A stretch of DNA of 64,000 nt, from NCBI GenBank assembly GCA_026419785.1, contig JAODTK010005658.1:1-64000 (forward strand), given 5' to 3'. Both the position numbers and the translations under genes were made by a program. The notes under the pieces were generated by a model that saw only the letters and a list, made by a program, of their open reading frames with translations, was not told the DNA's origin and ran no database searches. Within the stretch, counting starts at the first letter, position 1. Every line of letters begins with the position of its first letter. Below, piece after piece: positions 1 through 11,723 of the stretch. This DNA is from Sclerodactyla briareus (Eukaryota; Echinodermata; Holothuroidea; Dendrochirotida; Sclerodactylidae).

Positions 1-879
1 TTGGGGGGCCCAGAAAACTGTACTACATTGTTGTGGAACACTGGCGGAAAGGACCGATCAACATAGTCGGTACCGGGCATGGATTAGCGGTTCTGCAGCA
101 GTCTGCAGGCTTCAAAATTTGCTGACTGCTCCCAAGCAGATTGTTAGTTTAACGCCCTTTACAGCTGGGGAAGACCTTTTCCCATTATTTGGGAGCCCTA
201 GCTAGTTCTCCAGAATCGCTTCGCAACAACTCGCGGTGCTCCACTAGCCGGTCCCACCTAATGTACCCCCCGTCACAACAAGTGCAAGTCGGAAGTCTTG
301 GTAGCTTTGCTGACAGCAAAACTCTGTGCAAATACATGCTTTTTTCGCCATTTTTTCACATTATGTTTTGTTCCACATCAAATCTACTGACATGCTGTCA
401 TCCATGGATGACTTGACATGTCCTACCACATTAGCTATTTTCATAGAGTGCCATTCCTCAGCCTGCTGCAGTGACCTGAAACACACTCCCAGAGAATTAC
501 TATCTAACATTGTTGACACTCATAGTTATAGTTTAACCACTCCACAAGTGACCATCAAACAGCATTTTATGTGGTGGGGGGAGGCGCAAGCCCCATTTCT
601 AAGTCACCACTCAGGAATTGGACCGGAATGTAATGTAAACAAATCCTGTGGGGCCAGGGTCCTAATGTAAACTATGGCAGATGCGATGAAAGACAAATCA
701 AAACCCCCTAGGACACTAGTTTTATGTCACTATTCTGCAGAACTGGACCTTCTGAAGATCAGGTAAAACTGCTCCATCGAGGATGGAGTAATTAAACAAA
801 CTGTCTGGCATCACGAGATCTCCAAAATAAAGTTGGAAACTTGGGATAATTATTGATTTAATAAAATCTAATAAACTAT
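1..879. other. No recognisable gene or repeat
   Basis: Mixed-composition sequence with only short open frames in all six frames. I see no splice-bounded coding stretch, terminal repeats or tandem structure here. Confidence 0.5.
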
Positions 880-1030
880 CGAACATAAATGTAGTTAAGA
901 CTAGCCAGTAGCAAGCCTTCATCACCCACCAAGTTTCAACCTGATCGCTGTATGGTTAAGAAAGTTATGATGAACGTGACGACCAGAAGTGGATGGACGA
1001 CGAACGGACGAACGAACGACGAACGATACG
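880..1030 (+). repeat. Interspersed repeat fragment ending in GGAC/GAAC tail
   Basis: The text 'CACCAAGTTTCAACCTGA' followed by a run of imperfect GGAC/GAAC tetramers (about 992-1030) is typical of a short interspersed repeat with a simple-sequence tail that is common in marine invertebrate genomes. No second copy with the same tail occurs in the window, although 'accaa(a/g)tttcaac' recurs near 18830. The family name is unknown to me. Confidence 0.4.
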
Positions 1031-1789
1031 GACGGCGGATACAGAGACTTGTAGAGGCTGCTCTCCCGCAGCGAATAATATTGACTCTACCTGGCACAGG
1101 CTCTCGACCTCCCTGAACATGCCGGCAAATGTCCTGATGGGCATGTCACTACGTTACATGAAGGCTAATACAACATTGTCCAGTTCCAGAATCCAGACTA
1201 AACAACAAAGGAAGGATTGATGAAATCAATGCTGGTTGCCAGTTTGATTAAAATGTTTAGGTGAACATGGACGGGAAACGAGAGGGAGGGGCGAGACACA
1301 TACCTGAACATTCAGGTGTGCACATCCGCCATCTGAAAGTTTGGGGGGGGGCTCAAGAGCAATGGGAGGGGGCTTGAACAGTGGAGAGTTAAAACTAATT
1401 GTGGAAAAATAATAACCATGGGGTTGGGGGTCGCAACCCGCCTTTTCCCGACCCTCCCACCCTCTCTCTGACCCTTCACCCGAAGCCCAATGCTGCGCCT
1501 CTGTGGCTATCCACAGAGTTTTCCGTACCGAACCGTGTCTAAAAACATTTGGTTAGTGTTTAAAACGTTTTTCTCAATATCATGTCCACGGTAGCGGGGC
1601 AGGGCTGCCCTATGAATGAAGGGAGCAAATCCACAATCATTAAATGTAAGTCTATTCAAAACACCACTATAAACTTTCGGCAACGTGTTAAATCATTTCT
1701 TAGAATTATGAAGCAATTCAGAAACAGTTTCATAATCTACCACTGATGAACAAAACATTACATCAAAACATCAGTTCTAGACCTACCAT
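1031..1789. other. No gene seen; G-run near 1340
   Basis: Contains a poly-G block at about 1341-1350 and C-rich text at 1440-1480, but no terminal repeats or frame that would support a gene or a bounded element. Confidence 0.4.
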
Positions 1790-3723
1790 GGGCGGTGATC
1801 ACGAGGGGGGAGGGGGAGGGGGGGCGGGGGACATTCCCCCCCCAATATTTTTGAGGGGGGGCGACATAATAGCAATGTCCACCCCCCCCCCCCCAATATT
1901 TCGCCGACTGGTGAAAAAAAAATCCTATAATCAATATGTCCGTACTGCCATACCACAAGGGTCTAACTCCCTATTTCGTATCAGATTGCATAAATTTTTA
2001 TGTTGATAAGGCCGAAATGCAAAAAACTTCGCCTGCGGCGTGTATTCTGCTTTTCGTTACATTATAATACAGTATGTCCATTGTAATACAATAACTTTGT
2101 CCAGATTCTTCATTCAAATATGCCTTTCCTCCTCCCTGCGTGTCATCTTCAATTGGGGTTTGAACATCGGGTATGCCACAAGGAGAATTTGGTTTGGGAC
2201 ATGGATCATGTTTGCACCCCTCCCCACACAATGATGCTGGAAACCATCTGCCATTTTCTTACCACTGCACATAACCAATAGCTTAAGTTTAGCCTACTTC
2301 TGATCCTCATTGTTCAGACTTCAATGGCATTGGCCAGCCTGACGTGCGGTTTCTTAATAGAAGATGAAACTATATGCATCGAACCACAACAAGACAGGGG
2401 ATCGTGCACATCACGATGGAGGTTCACGTGATCGACGCTTGGCCTATGAAGCGCGATGCGGGGCGGAACAATTCTGAGAAAATGGAAAATTTTTGGACGA
2501 AATTTTGAACGGAAAAGTACTCTACAAAAAAATGAACCGATTTATATTGCTGACTGGCCCAATTCCTCTTATCAAATGCCCGAAAAGTGCATACATTTTC
2601 CCATTACAGTGATGTTCAAGCAAATTTTTTTTAAGTGCGGGCAACCTCCAATCCAATTGGGAGGTCCTCGATGGAAGACCTCTAAAAAATAGGGCTATGG
2701 TAGGATGGAGGCCACGATGAAGAAATTGTAAGGATTAACATCGATCATTTTTTCGCAAATTTATTGTCACTTTCAGTGATGCTGCTTGACTGCCATAAGC
2801 ACCGTGAATGCACTCTCTGCAATCTGGGGGTTTTCGGGGGGAGGGGGAGAGGGTGTCGGTAATCTTTTTTCTTGTACCTCCGCATCAACTGTTGGTGGCG
2901 CAAAGATCAGTTCCTTCAAGCTGTTCTTTAGTATAAATTTTCCGGAATTATTGTTCATTTCAGGGATGTTGCTTAACTGTGTGCTTACTGTCATAATACG
3001 GGAAGTCACGTTTCCGGCAATCTGTGGGTTCGTAGGGCTCACAATTTCCTTGTACCCTAGCGTCCACTGATTGTGGCCCGAATTGTAGGAATAAACATCG
3101 GATCAGTTTCCTTCAGAACGTTCTTGAAATAGAATTTTTGCTGCAATTTACTGCCAATTTTGGGACGTTGCTAATTGCCATACGGCCCATGGAGTGCCGT
3201 TGCCATTAAATGCGGGGGGGGGGGGCCGGGCGGCCCCCCGAGGTGAGTTTTACGTACAGTGAGTTAAGTTAAGGGTCGGGAAGTTTAAAACGAGACGGTT
3301 TTTCCTGTACCCATACCGCGTACACTGATGGGTGGCCCAAATTGTAAGGAATAAACACTCGAAAAGGTCATCAAGAAGGTGTTGTTGAGATATAAATTGC
3401 TTTTGAAAAATATTGCCAATTTTAAGGGACGTTGCTTACTGCCATTACGGATGGAAAGTGCCGTTTTCTGCAACAGTAGGGTCTGGGAAACGAAAATTTC
3501 CTGTACCATACGTCGTCAAACCGATGGTTTGCATGGGCCGAATTGTACGCGAATGAACATCGGTCAGTCTCTTCGAAAATCATGCAATTTCCTGCAATTG
3601 GCGGGGCTCGTTGAAACGAAAAACTCTGGTACGCTACGCGCCAACCAATGGCGGCGCATCCGATTAGATGGTGCCAACCTTCAAATGTCCCCCCACCCCA
3701 ATATTTGACACAGATCACCGCCC
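1790..3723. mobile_element. Family B non-autonomous element, copy 1, 11-bp perfect TIR
   Basis: The block starts GGGCGGTGATC and ends GATCACCGCCC, an exact 11-bp terminal inverted repeat 1.9 kb apart. Just inside both ends are poly-G/poly-C blocks and the text CCCCCCAATATTT. The interior matches the copy at 13238-15029: both have 'CAATTGG..GGTCCTCGATGG', then 'GATGAAGAAATTGTA', then tandem repeats of about 200 bp. It carries no transposase-like frame, so it is non-autonomous. The superfamily is unclear; GGGCG-type ends resemble hAT-like MITEs, but no target duplication is evident (flanks end ctaccat and begin aggacctc). Confidence 0.6.
2690..3640 (+). repeat. Internal tandem repeats of about 200 bp in family B copy 1
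   Basis: Four to five diverged units, each reading roughly 'gaattgtaaggaataaacatcg', 'gatcagttccttcaag', 'gggacgttgcttactgcc', 'gggaagtgccgtttcctg'. Unit starts are near 2725, 2895 (partial), 3079, 3339 and 3540. Unit divergence is substantial, so the array is old relative to the element ends. Short frames here are chance readings of the repeat. Confidence 0.65.
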
Positions 3724-3811
3724 AGGACCTCAAACCATAAAGATGTCGCCCTGCACTAAGAAAATAGTAACTGACACCCCTTCTCCAGCTCCTTCAACGT
3801 TAATTTATGCC

Positions 3812-3965
3812 GGTTTTTTTTTTTTTAAAATACTATAGTCGTTTATGAGTCCTCCACTAGACAAAAATGAAAGAAAATAAAACCGATGAGGACGAGATTC
3901 GAACACGAAAGAAAGTTTAGTCCTTCGCGTTAATCAATGTACAACGACACAGCTGACAGACACAG
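3812..3965 (-). mobile_element. tRNA-derived SINE with poly-A tail
   Basis: Read on the minus strand, a tRNA-like head has a box B (GTTCGAATCTCG, plus-strand 3893-3904) preceded by 'GATTAACGCGAAGGAC'. A short body follows, then a run of 14 A (plus-strand T-run at 3813-3826). Length about 150 bp, normal for a simple tRNA SINE. Box A is degenerate. The parent tRNA cannot be named with confidence. Confidence 0.5.
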
Positions 3966-5202
3966 ATATAAGTTAGGGGATAGTGGTCCCATTCACGTCG
4001 CTCCCTTCACCATATCACAAGGGCCCCGCTTGTCCTCCCGATTCTGTTTTCATTGCCCGTTGCATTCCTTTGCATTCTGTGAAAAAAACCTGGTTTAAAA
4101 TAACACTCTTGTGGAAGCCATCATTAGAAGCGCATTACACACTGCAAAACATGAGTATCTTCTTTGTCACGGAGGTCGCCATCTTTTATGAGTGTTGCAA
4201 GGTTAATCGGCTCGTGATTGGTAAATAATTCAGCTGATCAATCGGTCCCACTGATTGGTTGGAATTTGTTCGGAGGAATATCAGGAAATTTTTCAGAAAT
4301 AACGAAGTTTTAAACCTTAAAAACTCATTCCTGTACAAGAGTTGGGCTTGTGACTCTGATGACATTCCTAAAACTACAAATACATTCACATATGCCCAAA
4401 ATTTTCGAGCTCCTTTTGTGGGGTCATAACCACAGCTCATTCAACCGTCGGCCCACTGCCTATAGGGCTTGGTGCATCACCTGGGAGGCAAATATTTTCC
4501 ATAAAACCATGTCTCAAAGGTCTTCAAGGTCACAAACTGCCAAATAATAACATTTTCTGCATCACTCCCCAGTGACTGTGTGCGATATGGCTGAAATTTT
4601 TGGGACATCTGCATATTATCAAGGTTACCATTTTCTTATAAGAACCGTCATGTCACAAAGATCATTCAAGGTCACTTATGCCAAAAACGTCATAATAAAA
4701 TTCCTTTCCTGCCAACAAACCTCTAGAGGCCTGATCTACCTATTAAGATGGTTTGGTCTTGGGGCACCCTACTGACAAGCCTGATGCTGACATCACTATT
4801 ATTAAGCATACTATTAATAACAAGATGTTGCAGAACTATCTCTATTTGGGAGTTTTCTCATTTCAACCCCTGAGGTATGGTATTTCCATTGCAATAACTA
4901 GTATTCCTATCCGTAACATACAGAGGATTTCATTTATTGTCAACACCTGCCCTTTTTACCCTGAGACCTAAGTGTCCACTTCTGTCTGCCTGTCTTTCCC
5001 CTCTTCTGGCCCCCCTCCCTACACTGAACCATAAATTAATAAAAAACAATGGGATATGCTGACCCAGGAAAAACCTGTGCTTGCATTTACATTAACTGGA
5101 GCCTCTCTTAAAAGCAGTGTTAAGATTACACTACATTATTGTACCCTGAGTGTCCATATATTGCATCTATCGGACCAGGAACTTCACAAATTTATACCCC
5201 GC
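3966..5202. repeat. Gene-free stretch with weak 'tcaaggtcac' repeats
   Basis: Between about 4500 and 4690 the texts 'tctcaaaggtcttcaaggtcac' and 'tcacaaagatcattcaaggtcac' form two diverged units about 150 bp apart, of the kind seen in long interspersed tandem repeats of invertebrates. The rest has only short frames and nothing I recognise. Confidence 0.35.
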
Positions 5203-6330
5203 GACGAACAAAACGGAAGTGGCCCGGGAATATTATGGGTTTTTGGGTGTGTACGCCGCCGCCACCAGCCGCCGTCCCAGGCTCCGCCGCGCCCGGGCCG
5301 GGGGCCGGAAACTTTATGGGCGTTAGCGCATAACTCTTAACATCAACGCTTCAATCCGACTTGATCTGAACCGTGGGTACGCATGTTCCGCCCTAGTAAA
5401 ATCTCGGTGAATCGGGAAGGTGGGCATCACTGCAATGCTGGGGGCCGCTAAATTGCATATTTATGCGAAATTTTCAAGTTAGGAGTAGGGGATCGAATGA
5501 AACTTGGTGGTAGGTACTATAGTTTGAATCCGAAAAATGTGGCGTCAATTTCAAGGTCATCGAGGTCAAATTTGCGCAATTTCTTCTGGCGATTTCCCAA
5601 ACGTTGTCAGATTTGAGCGAAACTTGGTGGTAGGGACTGTAGTTGATCCCAAAAAATGGTTGAGGGTCATTTCAAGGTCATAGAGTCAAATTTGCGAATT
5701 TATGCGAGATTCCAAACCTTCGTCAGATTTGAACGAAACTTTGGTGGATGTGGCTACATTGGTTCCTCATAAAATTAAAGTAATTTCAAAGCCATATTGG
5801 TCAAATTTGCAATAATTATAGATATCCCCGCGACACTTGGTAAGTGTCCGGGGATATTATGGTTTTGGGTGTGTAGCCGCCGCCGCCGTCCCAGGCTCCG
5901 CCGTTGCCAGAACTTTAAGCATTAGCGAAATAACTCTTTTAACGCTTTAAACGATTGATCTGAAACTTGGTACCATGTCCGCCCTGGTGAAATCTCGGAT
6001 AGTTTCGAAAGTGGCATCACTGCAAATGCTGGGGGCCGCTAATTCCCATAATTTTACGCGAGATTTTCAAGTTAGTCGGAATTTAACGAACACTTGGTGG
6101 GTAGTGGACTATAGTTTGATCCCCAAAGGTGGGGAGGTTCCATTTCAAGGTCATCGGAGGATAAATTTGCGAACTTTTGCAATTTTCTAAACTTTTGTCA
6201 GATTTGAACGGAAACTTGGTGGATGGGGGCTACATTTTTAAAGTCATTTCAAGGTCCTCGTGGGTCAAATTTGCATAAGTCCATGTGCCTTTTACGCTCC
6301 TGGATAATAACAACACTTGTTGTATAGTTC
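5203..6330 (+). repeat. Dimeric tandem repeat (about 500-620 bp period) with about 118-bp sub-repeats
   Basis: Two long units start at 'ccgcgacgaac' (about 5200) and 'ccgcgacacttgg' (about 5828). Each continues with 'ggatattatggttttgggtg', a GCCGCCGCC-rich block, 'ataactctt', 'gcatcactgcaatgctggg' and then sub-repeats around 'cagatttgaacgaaacttgg' and 'tttcaaggtcat'. Sub-repeats near 5475, 5600 and 5715 have a period of about 118 bp. Family unknown; no coding potential. Confidence 0.7.
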
Positions 6331-6500
6331 ATCCGGTTTCTGACCAAACTGGGGGTCTTTTTTGGGGTGTTAGATACTTCTTCCTATGGATTGCTCCAAA
6401 GGGATTACACGTGGGCGGTTCACCGTCCTACCATGTTTAGTTAAGGAGGTTGGAATAGGCTGTCCCCAGAACATTTAAAGCCACTGAAATTAAAAATGAT

Positions 6501-7552
6501 CATGGGCGTCAATGTTGGGGGACGGGGGGGGGCATGATGTCCCCCCCCTTTCAAAGTGGGGGGGATATCATCTCCTTTGTCCCTCCACTTTTCTCCCACG
6601 TAATAAAAAACAATAGGCACTGCCCGATTTTTTAACTCTAAACTGATTCACTTTTTCGTCTAACATACAATACACGCGGTTGGAAATTGTCTTAGGTCCA
6701 CTATTCCAGTGTGTCGGACCCCAAGTGAAGATCTGGACCCGACTAGGGCCCGAAGGGAAGGATTACCCATGTTTCATACTGTGTTCTCGAATTTTAAAAT
6801 CGAATAGCCAAAGTGCATAATTACAATTGTTTTTCGCGCGCATGGGCGTTTTTCTTGCAGACGTTTTATACGCTTAATATGCGATGTAATGCTTCGACAT
6901 CATTTCGTTCCCATCGATATTTCAGACCCTTAGGGGCAGACTGCCCCCCCCCCCCCAATTTTCCTGATATAAAAATTCGGGGAATTCTTGGAAAATTTGG
7001 GGAAGGCAAAAAATCCCAGGAAAAAAATGCCTGAATTTTTTTTTTGGCGACTTTTTCGCTACAATGCCGAAACATGCAATTTTTTTTCGCGGCGCTTCGC
7101 GCGCGCCGTTAGTTTCCAATGCTAACTTGTAAAATAAAATTTCGGGCACAAAATTTTCTTTCTGCTCCAAATTGGAGTGGTCCCGTACGCCTATGGCTTT
7201 TTCCTCCGATCCCACCAGAAACCGTTCGGTATGACCCATGGATCCCACGCTACAAGCCAAATAGAAACGGTAATAAAACCATACCATGTGTGATACTCGG
7301 TAACTCATCTAGTATGCACAATGACAACTTTTTGTCTGTCTTTCACATCAAATCAACTCATGTAGATGGGTGCTATTGAGGTGTGCTATTGAGTCCTGGG
7401 GCAACAGTGCCTGTTTTCCGGTCCGATCTTGAGTGATGAACACTGAAATTTTCCGGTGTGCGCTCCGCGCCAACCTGTGGCGCTCCGGTTAGAAGGTAAT
7501 TTGCATTTGATGTTCCCCCCCCCCACTTTTCGAAAACGCTCCGACGCCCCTG
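6501..7552. mobile_element. Family A non-autonomous element, copy 1
   Basis: Starts CATGGGCGTC and ends GACGCCCCTG, a short inverted repeat. Flanks are AAATGAT on the left (6494-6500) and AAATGACA on the right (7553-7560), a probable target-site duplication of about 6-8 bp as in hAT elements. Inside are poly-G/poly-C hairpin text at the left end, 'AAGTGAAGATCTGGACCCG', a second poly-C block near 6940, 'TTCGCGCGCGCC' and a right module 'CGCTCCGCGCCAACC'. The copy at 10680-11723 matches throughout. No transposase frame. Confidence 0.65.
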
Positions 7553-8425
7553 AAATGACATCAATTTTTGCTTAGAAACTATTTGTTTTTTCCCCAAATG
7601 GTGGGTTGTTTGCAGGAGCTTAGTGTTCATAGAATGGTCATGTGCATTCCATTGTTATGGGGATGCACTTTTGAGAGTGAGAGCCCAGGAGATGGCATCC
7701 TGTGGCGTCCTGTGAGGACCACCGGTGCAATTACTGGGGGAACGACTGAAGCATCGAGCGAGCCGCGAGGGGGGGCCAGGCTCAGTGGTAAGACTTAGCG
7801 TTCTAGGGAGCTTCCGGCGTATGCACTACTACGATCACTGATCCGGCGCGACCGTGAGAATGAAAGTCAGCGGCCTCGGTGAGTCCGGGAGAGGCAACCT
7901 GGCAACCTGGTGCCTCGCAGCCAGCCTACAGAAAGATTCATCAGAGACTCACGCAAACTCTGCCTCTGTGGCACTTCCCAAACTGACAAGGGCATGATGA
8001 CGGCAGGTTCTTGACTGAAGAATCTTGGACTCGAATGGGGCCTGCTGTGCTGGGTTTTTGACAAGGATTAACATGTAATCAAAGGCTGAGCAAACCAAGG
8101 CATGGAAATTCAATGGATTTGGTTCAACTTTTACTTTGGTGACGAAAACAACCGCCTGTAGACTTTGTAATATTGATGAAATACTGTCGCGGTAGGACGT
8201 TTGGAGCAATGAAGGGGAGGAGAACGCCCCGGGTCTGTGGCATACATCCGGATATGTCTGGGCCTGGGTGGCTGGCTGCCTCGTGATTTGGGTTGCATGG
8301 CCTCTACTGCTCTGTTCAAAAACTGGTGTCATCCCAACTTACTGGAGAAGGGGACTTAGAATTTCCATCTGGAAAGGGTAGGTGATACTCCGGGAAATCC
8401 AATACCTATAGAAAGGGTTACCTCA
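7553..8425. other. No gene seen
   Basis: Only short overlapping frames on both strands (the longest is 127 codons, minus). No splice-bounded or family-like protein and no repeat structure noticed. Confidence 0.4.
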
Positions 8426-8540
8426 AGGGCGTAGGAACCGGGGGTGGGGGCGCCAGCCCCCCGTGAAAATGTGGGGGTGAGGGTGCCAGCCCCCGTGGAA
8501 AAAAATGTGTGTGCTGGCGAGGGGGGGGGAGAGGAAGTAC
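8426..8540. mobile_element. G-rich terminus of a hAT-like MITE (fragment)
   Basis: 'AAGGGCGTAGGAACCG' followed by GGGGGTGGGGGCGCCAGCC and a second 'GGTGCCAGCCCCCGTGG' has the look of a CAGGGGCGTAGC-type MITE end. I could not find the matching inverted end nearby, so this is a fragment or a poorly preserved copy. Confidence 0.35.
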
Positions 8541-9254
8541 CAATCCAGGCCCTCATTCCTTCCTCGAGTTTGAAACGCATTTTTCATTTTCAAAACAGCA
8601 TAATTTTCGTCATTCATGCTATTCCCCCCTTCCCACTTGCCCATGTTCAATCAGATTGCCGCGGAATTTCCTTTTGTTATATAATTTTTTATATCAATAT
8701 TCAAATAAGTGGCAAAATTGCGCGCGCGATACTTTTTTTTTTCGTCATTAATACGCATGTTCATACAACCACCGCCCACCCGCCGTTCCTTGACTGTACA
8801 GTTGTATAGCAATCAATTGTGTCTATTTTTATGATTAGAGGATTAGATTAGGGGGCTTGATTCACGTACAACCCAATGCGGAGAACACTAGTAAAAATCT
8901 GCGAAATTGACACCAAGCATTGTGTTTATGTTGACTAGTGCAATTTGTAATTTCTACATGGACAAAAATACAAATGCGTCCTGGATTCATCAGTTGAAGG
9001 CGAGGGATACGAGGAGGAAGCACCCGTCCCCCTTCTTATGCCCTCCCAATTCGGCGGTAGAAGTTTACCATGTTACAAAATGAGACAGCCTAAATGGATA
9101 TAAAAAAAAACTCAGAGAGAATTGATCAAAATTTCGACCAAAGAATGCGAAATTCAGAAAAGGAATGAGGCGAAGGGTGATGTTTTTATATCACAATGAA
9201 AAAATAAAAACAAATAAAAAGTTTTTTGGCGTGCTTCGCACGAAATATCCTTTG
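8541..9254. other. No gene seen
   Basis: AT-rich, short frames only; poly-T near 8730 and poly-A near 9100. Nothing recognisable. Confidence 0.4.
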
Positions 9255-9440
9255 CAGTGGGCGTCAAACAGGTGGGGGACGGGGGGGGGGGAACATGTCC
9301 CCCCCCACTTTCCAAAGTGTGGGGGGGGATATATATCGTTTTGCTCCCCCCCCCACTTTTCTCTGGACGTAAAAACAAAAAATAATGGCACATGCCCGAT
9401 TTTGTATAACTGCTAACTAACTGAATCAATTTTCAGAGCA
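9255..9440 (+). mobile_element. Family A element, truncated copy 2
   Basis: Begins CAGTGGGCGTCAAACAGG, then the G-run, 'CCCACTTTCCAAAGTG' palindrome, C-run and 'AATAATGGCACATGCCCGAT'. This matches the left 190 bp of the copies at 6501 and 10680 in order. It stops near 9440, where family D sequence takes over, so about five sixths of the element is missing. Confidence 0.55.
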
Positions 9441-9467
9441 AGTGGGGAGAGCGGAATTTAGCAGTCA

Positions 9468-10022
9468 TATGCGTACCAAGAGGGGGGGGGGGGGGGGGGG
9501 GGGTCGGAGGCACACTGTCGCATTTTATTGAGAGGAGAAAGTCGGGAGAAATAACAAAAATTCGTGGGGATATTTGGGCTGCGAAAAGCATAATTGAAAG
9601 AATGGCCAAATCTTCAAATTTCCCTGCTGACTGGCCCACATTTTGATAAAATGGCCCGAAAAACATGCACAAAATTTACCACCAGTCTCGGTGACCCCTT
9701 CCGAGTCACAAGATGCAGTAGCAAGTGAAAAGTTAGACTGTGACTTACAAATCTCACTGCCCCGATTCGTATTTGGCAGAGAAAAGCGCAATTTTCAGAG
9801 CAGCATCTTATGACAATCGAAAATCATTTCTGGAATGAAGTGATTTGTTTTGGAGTGCTATAATTGCAATGCAACAAATAGCATCTAAGGCCATCGGAAA
9901 ATGCTAAAATCTTGCAAGAGGGGGGTCCCCCCTCCCCTTAGACACCTCCCCATAACCGTCATAAAACTTCATCAGCAGCCCCCGCCTCCCGCCCTCTCAA
10001 AATGACGTTCCCACGCCCACCG
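9468..10022 (-). mobile_element. Family D G/C-run element
   Basis: Left end GCGTACCAAG followed by a G-run of about 22, right end 'GTTCCCACGCCCAC'; the two ends are imperfect inverted copies. The interior text 'GCTGACTGGCCCA', 'AAATGGCCCGAAAAAC', 'TGCACAAAATTT' also occurs in family B near 2553-2610 and 13890-13945. It is therefore a relative or recombinant of family B. No coding frame. Confidence 0.45.
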
Positions 10023-10679
10023 GGTTACACTGACTGCAAATGGTCTTTACTTGTGATTCATTTCTGCATTTGCAGGTCACAATTGATTCGCTCTCTTCCC
10101 TATCCAGCCTAATGTTATCTTGTCTTGCTCTTTACCACTAATGCTTTGGTCATGGGGGGATGCCCTATTTAATCAACCCCCCCCCCAATATTGAGCGAGC
10201 CACAGTCACTCTAAAAATTTGATGAATTTTGAAATTGTTATGGTCTTTTGTGAGGAGAAGACGGTTTGTTTTTTTTTTGAACGCGGCGTGAGTGCCTACC
10301 GTGGTCTGGGTCCCGGTCCCCCGACGTCAGGGCTCTGTTCCCCCCCTGGTGTGAGAAATGTTGCTGAAATTTAATGCTGGTGTGCCCCGTTACAAGCTGT
10401 GAGTGTGAGCGGGAGCTTTTTCACAGGCACTCCGACGTCTGTAAAACGTGGCTGCAAAACACGATGACGCAGCTGCATCTAAACCTCTTGCGCAGTTTGG
10501 CAGCGTTCACAGTCATAGGGTGTGTTTGATGATATGCTATCATTATTCATCTTGCAAGGGAGTTCGCCTCTTGATCCGAGACACGTAAGAATAACGTTCG
10601 ACAAGTATCCCTGAATGACTGCTACAATTGAACTACTTGGGGACACGCTTGAATGTTCCACGTAAAGTGGGAGAGGACT
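10023..10679. repeat. Gene-free; isolated family-B-like end near 10155-10205
   Basis: 'CATGGGGGGATGCCC' followed shortly by 'CCCCCCCCCAATATTGAGCG' resembles the first 120 bp of family B with most of it missing. The remainder has no recognisable feature. Confidence 0.35.
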
Positions 10680-11723
10680 CATGGGCGTCACAGGTGGGGG
10701 TGGGGGTGGTGACATGTCCCCCCACTTTCGAAAGTGGGGGAATATATTCGTTTGTCCCCCCCCCCACTTTTTTTTTCCTCGGACCGTAATGAACAATAAT
10801 AGGCACATGCCTCGATTTTGTTATCACTCTAAACTGATAAACTCAATTTTTGTCTAACAACCAAACAAAATCGCGTTGGAAATTGTCCTTAAGTCCACTA
10901 ATTCCAGGTGCGGACCCCATGTGAAGATCTGGAACCCGACTATGGCCGAGTGGAAGGATTACCCATGTTATCTCAAAATGCCGAGTCCTCGGATATTAAA
11001 CGTAATAAGTGCCAAAGTGCATCATTTTCAAGTGTTTCGCGCGCAATGGCGACTTTCTTCCAGTGGCGGTTGAAGGCTAAATATGCGATGTACAGCTTCG
11101 AATCATTTGTGTTCACTCGATTAATTTCAGAAGCCTTGTGGGATCCAGGGGTCAAAATGGCCCCCCCCCCCATTTTTCTGATATGAAAAATTCGGGCGAA
11201 AATTCTTGGAAAATCTGGGAAGGAAAAAAGCAAAGAAAAAAATGTCCTGAAGTTTTTTGCATTCTTTTTTCCGATAAAAGGCCGCGGAGAACATGCGAGT
11301 TTTTTCTCGCACTTCGCGCGCGCCGGTATTTTCCAGTGACCGACTTGTAAAATTTGGGTACATTTCTGTCTTCCAATTGGAGTGATCCCGTACGCCTATG
11401 TCTTTCCCTTCGATCCACCAGAGACCGTTCGATAGACCCTGGATCCCACGCAATAAAACCAGAGTAGTAAAGGTAATAAAAAAATACCATGTTGGATACT
11501 CAGTACTCATTTTAGTATGCCCAATGACACCTTTTTTATCTGTCTTTTACTCAAATCCACATGTTATGGGTGCTATTGACGCCTGGCGCTGCCGTTTCCG
11601 TTAAATTTTCGTTACCGCTCCCGCGCCAACCGATGGTGGCACTCCGCTAGAGGTTCATTTGAATTCGTGTCCCCTCCCCCCCCCCCCCCCCCACTTTTTT
11701 TCGAAACGCTCCCGTCCCCTCTG
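10680..11723. mobile_element. Family A non-autonomous element, copy 3
   Basis: Begins CATGGGCGTCACAGG and ends near 'CGCTCCCGTCCCCTCTG'. It is collinear with copy 1 (6501-7552): C-run palindrome, 'GTGAAGATCTGGAACCCG', 'GATTACCCATGTT', 'CAAAGTGCAT', second C-run, 'TTCGCGCGCGCC', 'CCAATTGGAGTGATCCCGTA' and the terminal 'CGCGCCAACC' module. Flanks show no clear target duplication. No transposase frame. Confidence 0.6.
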
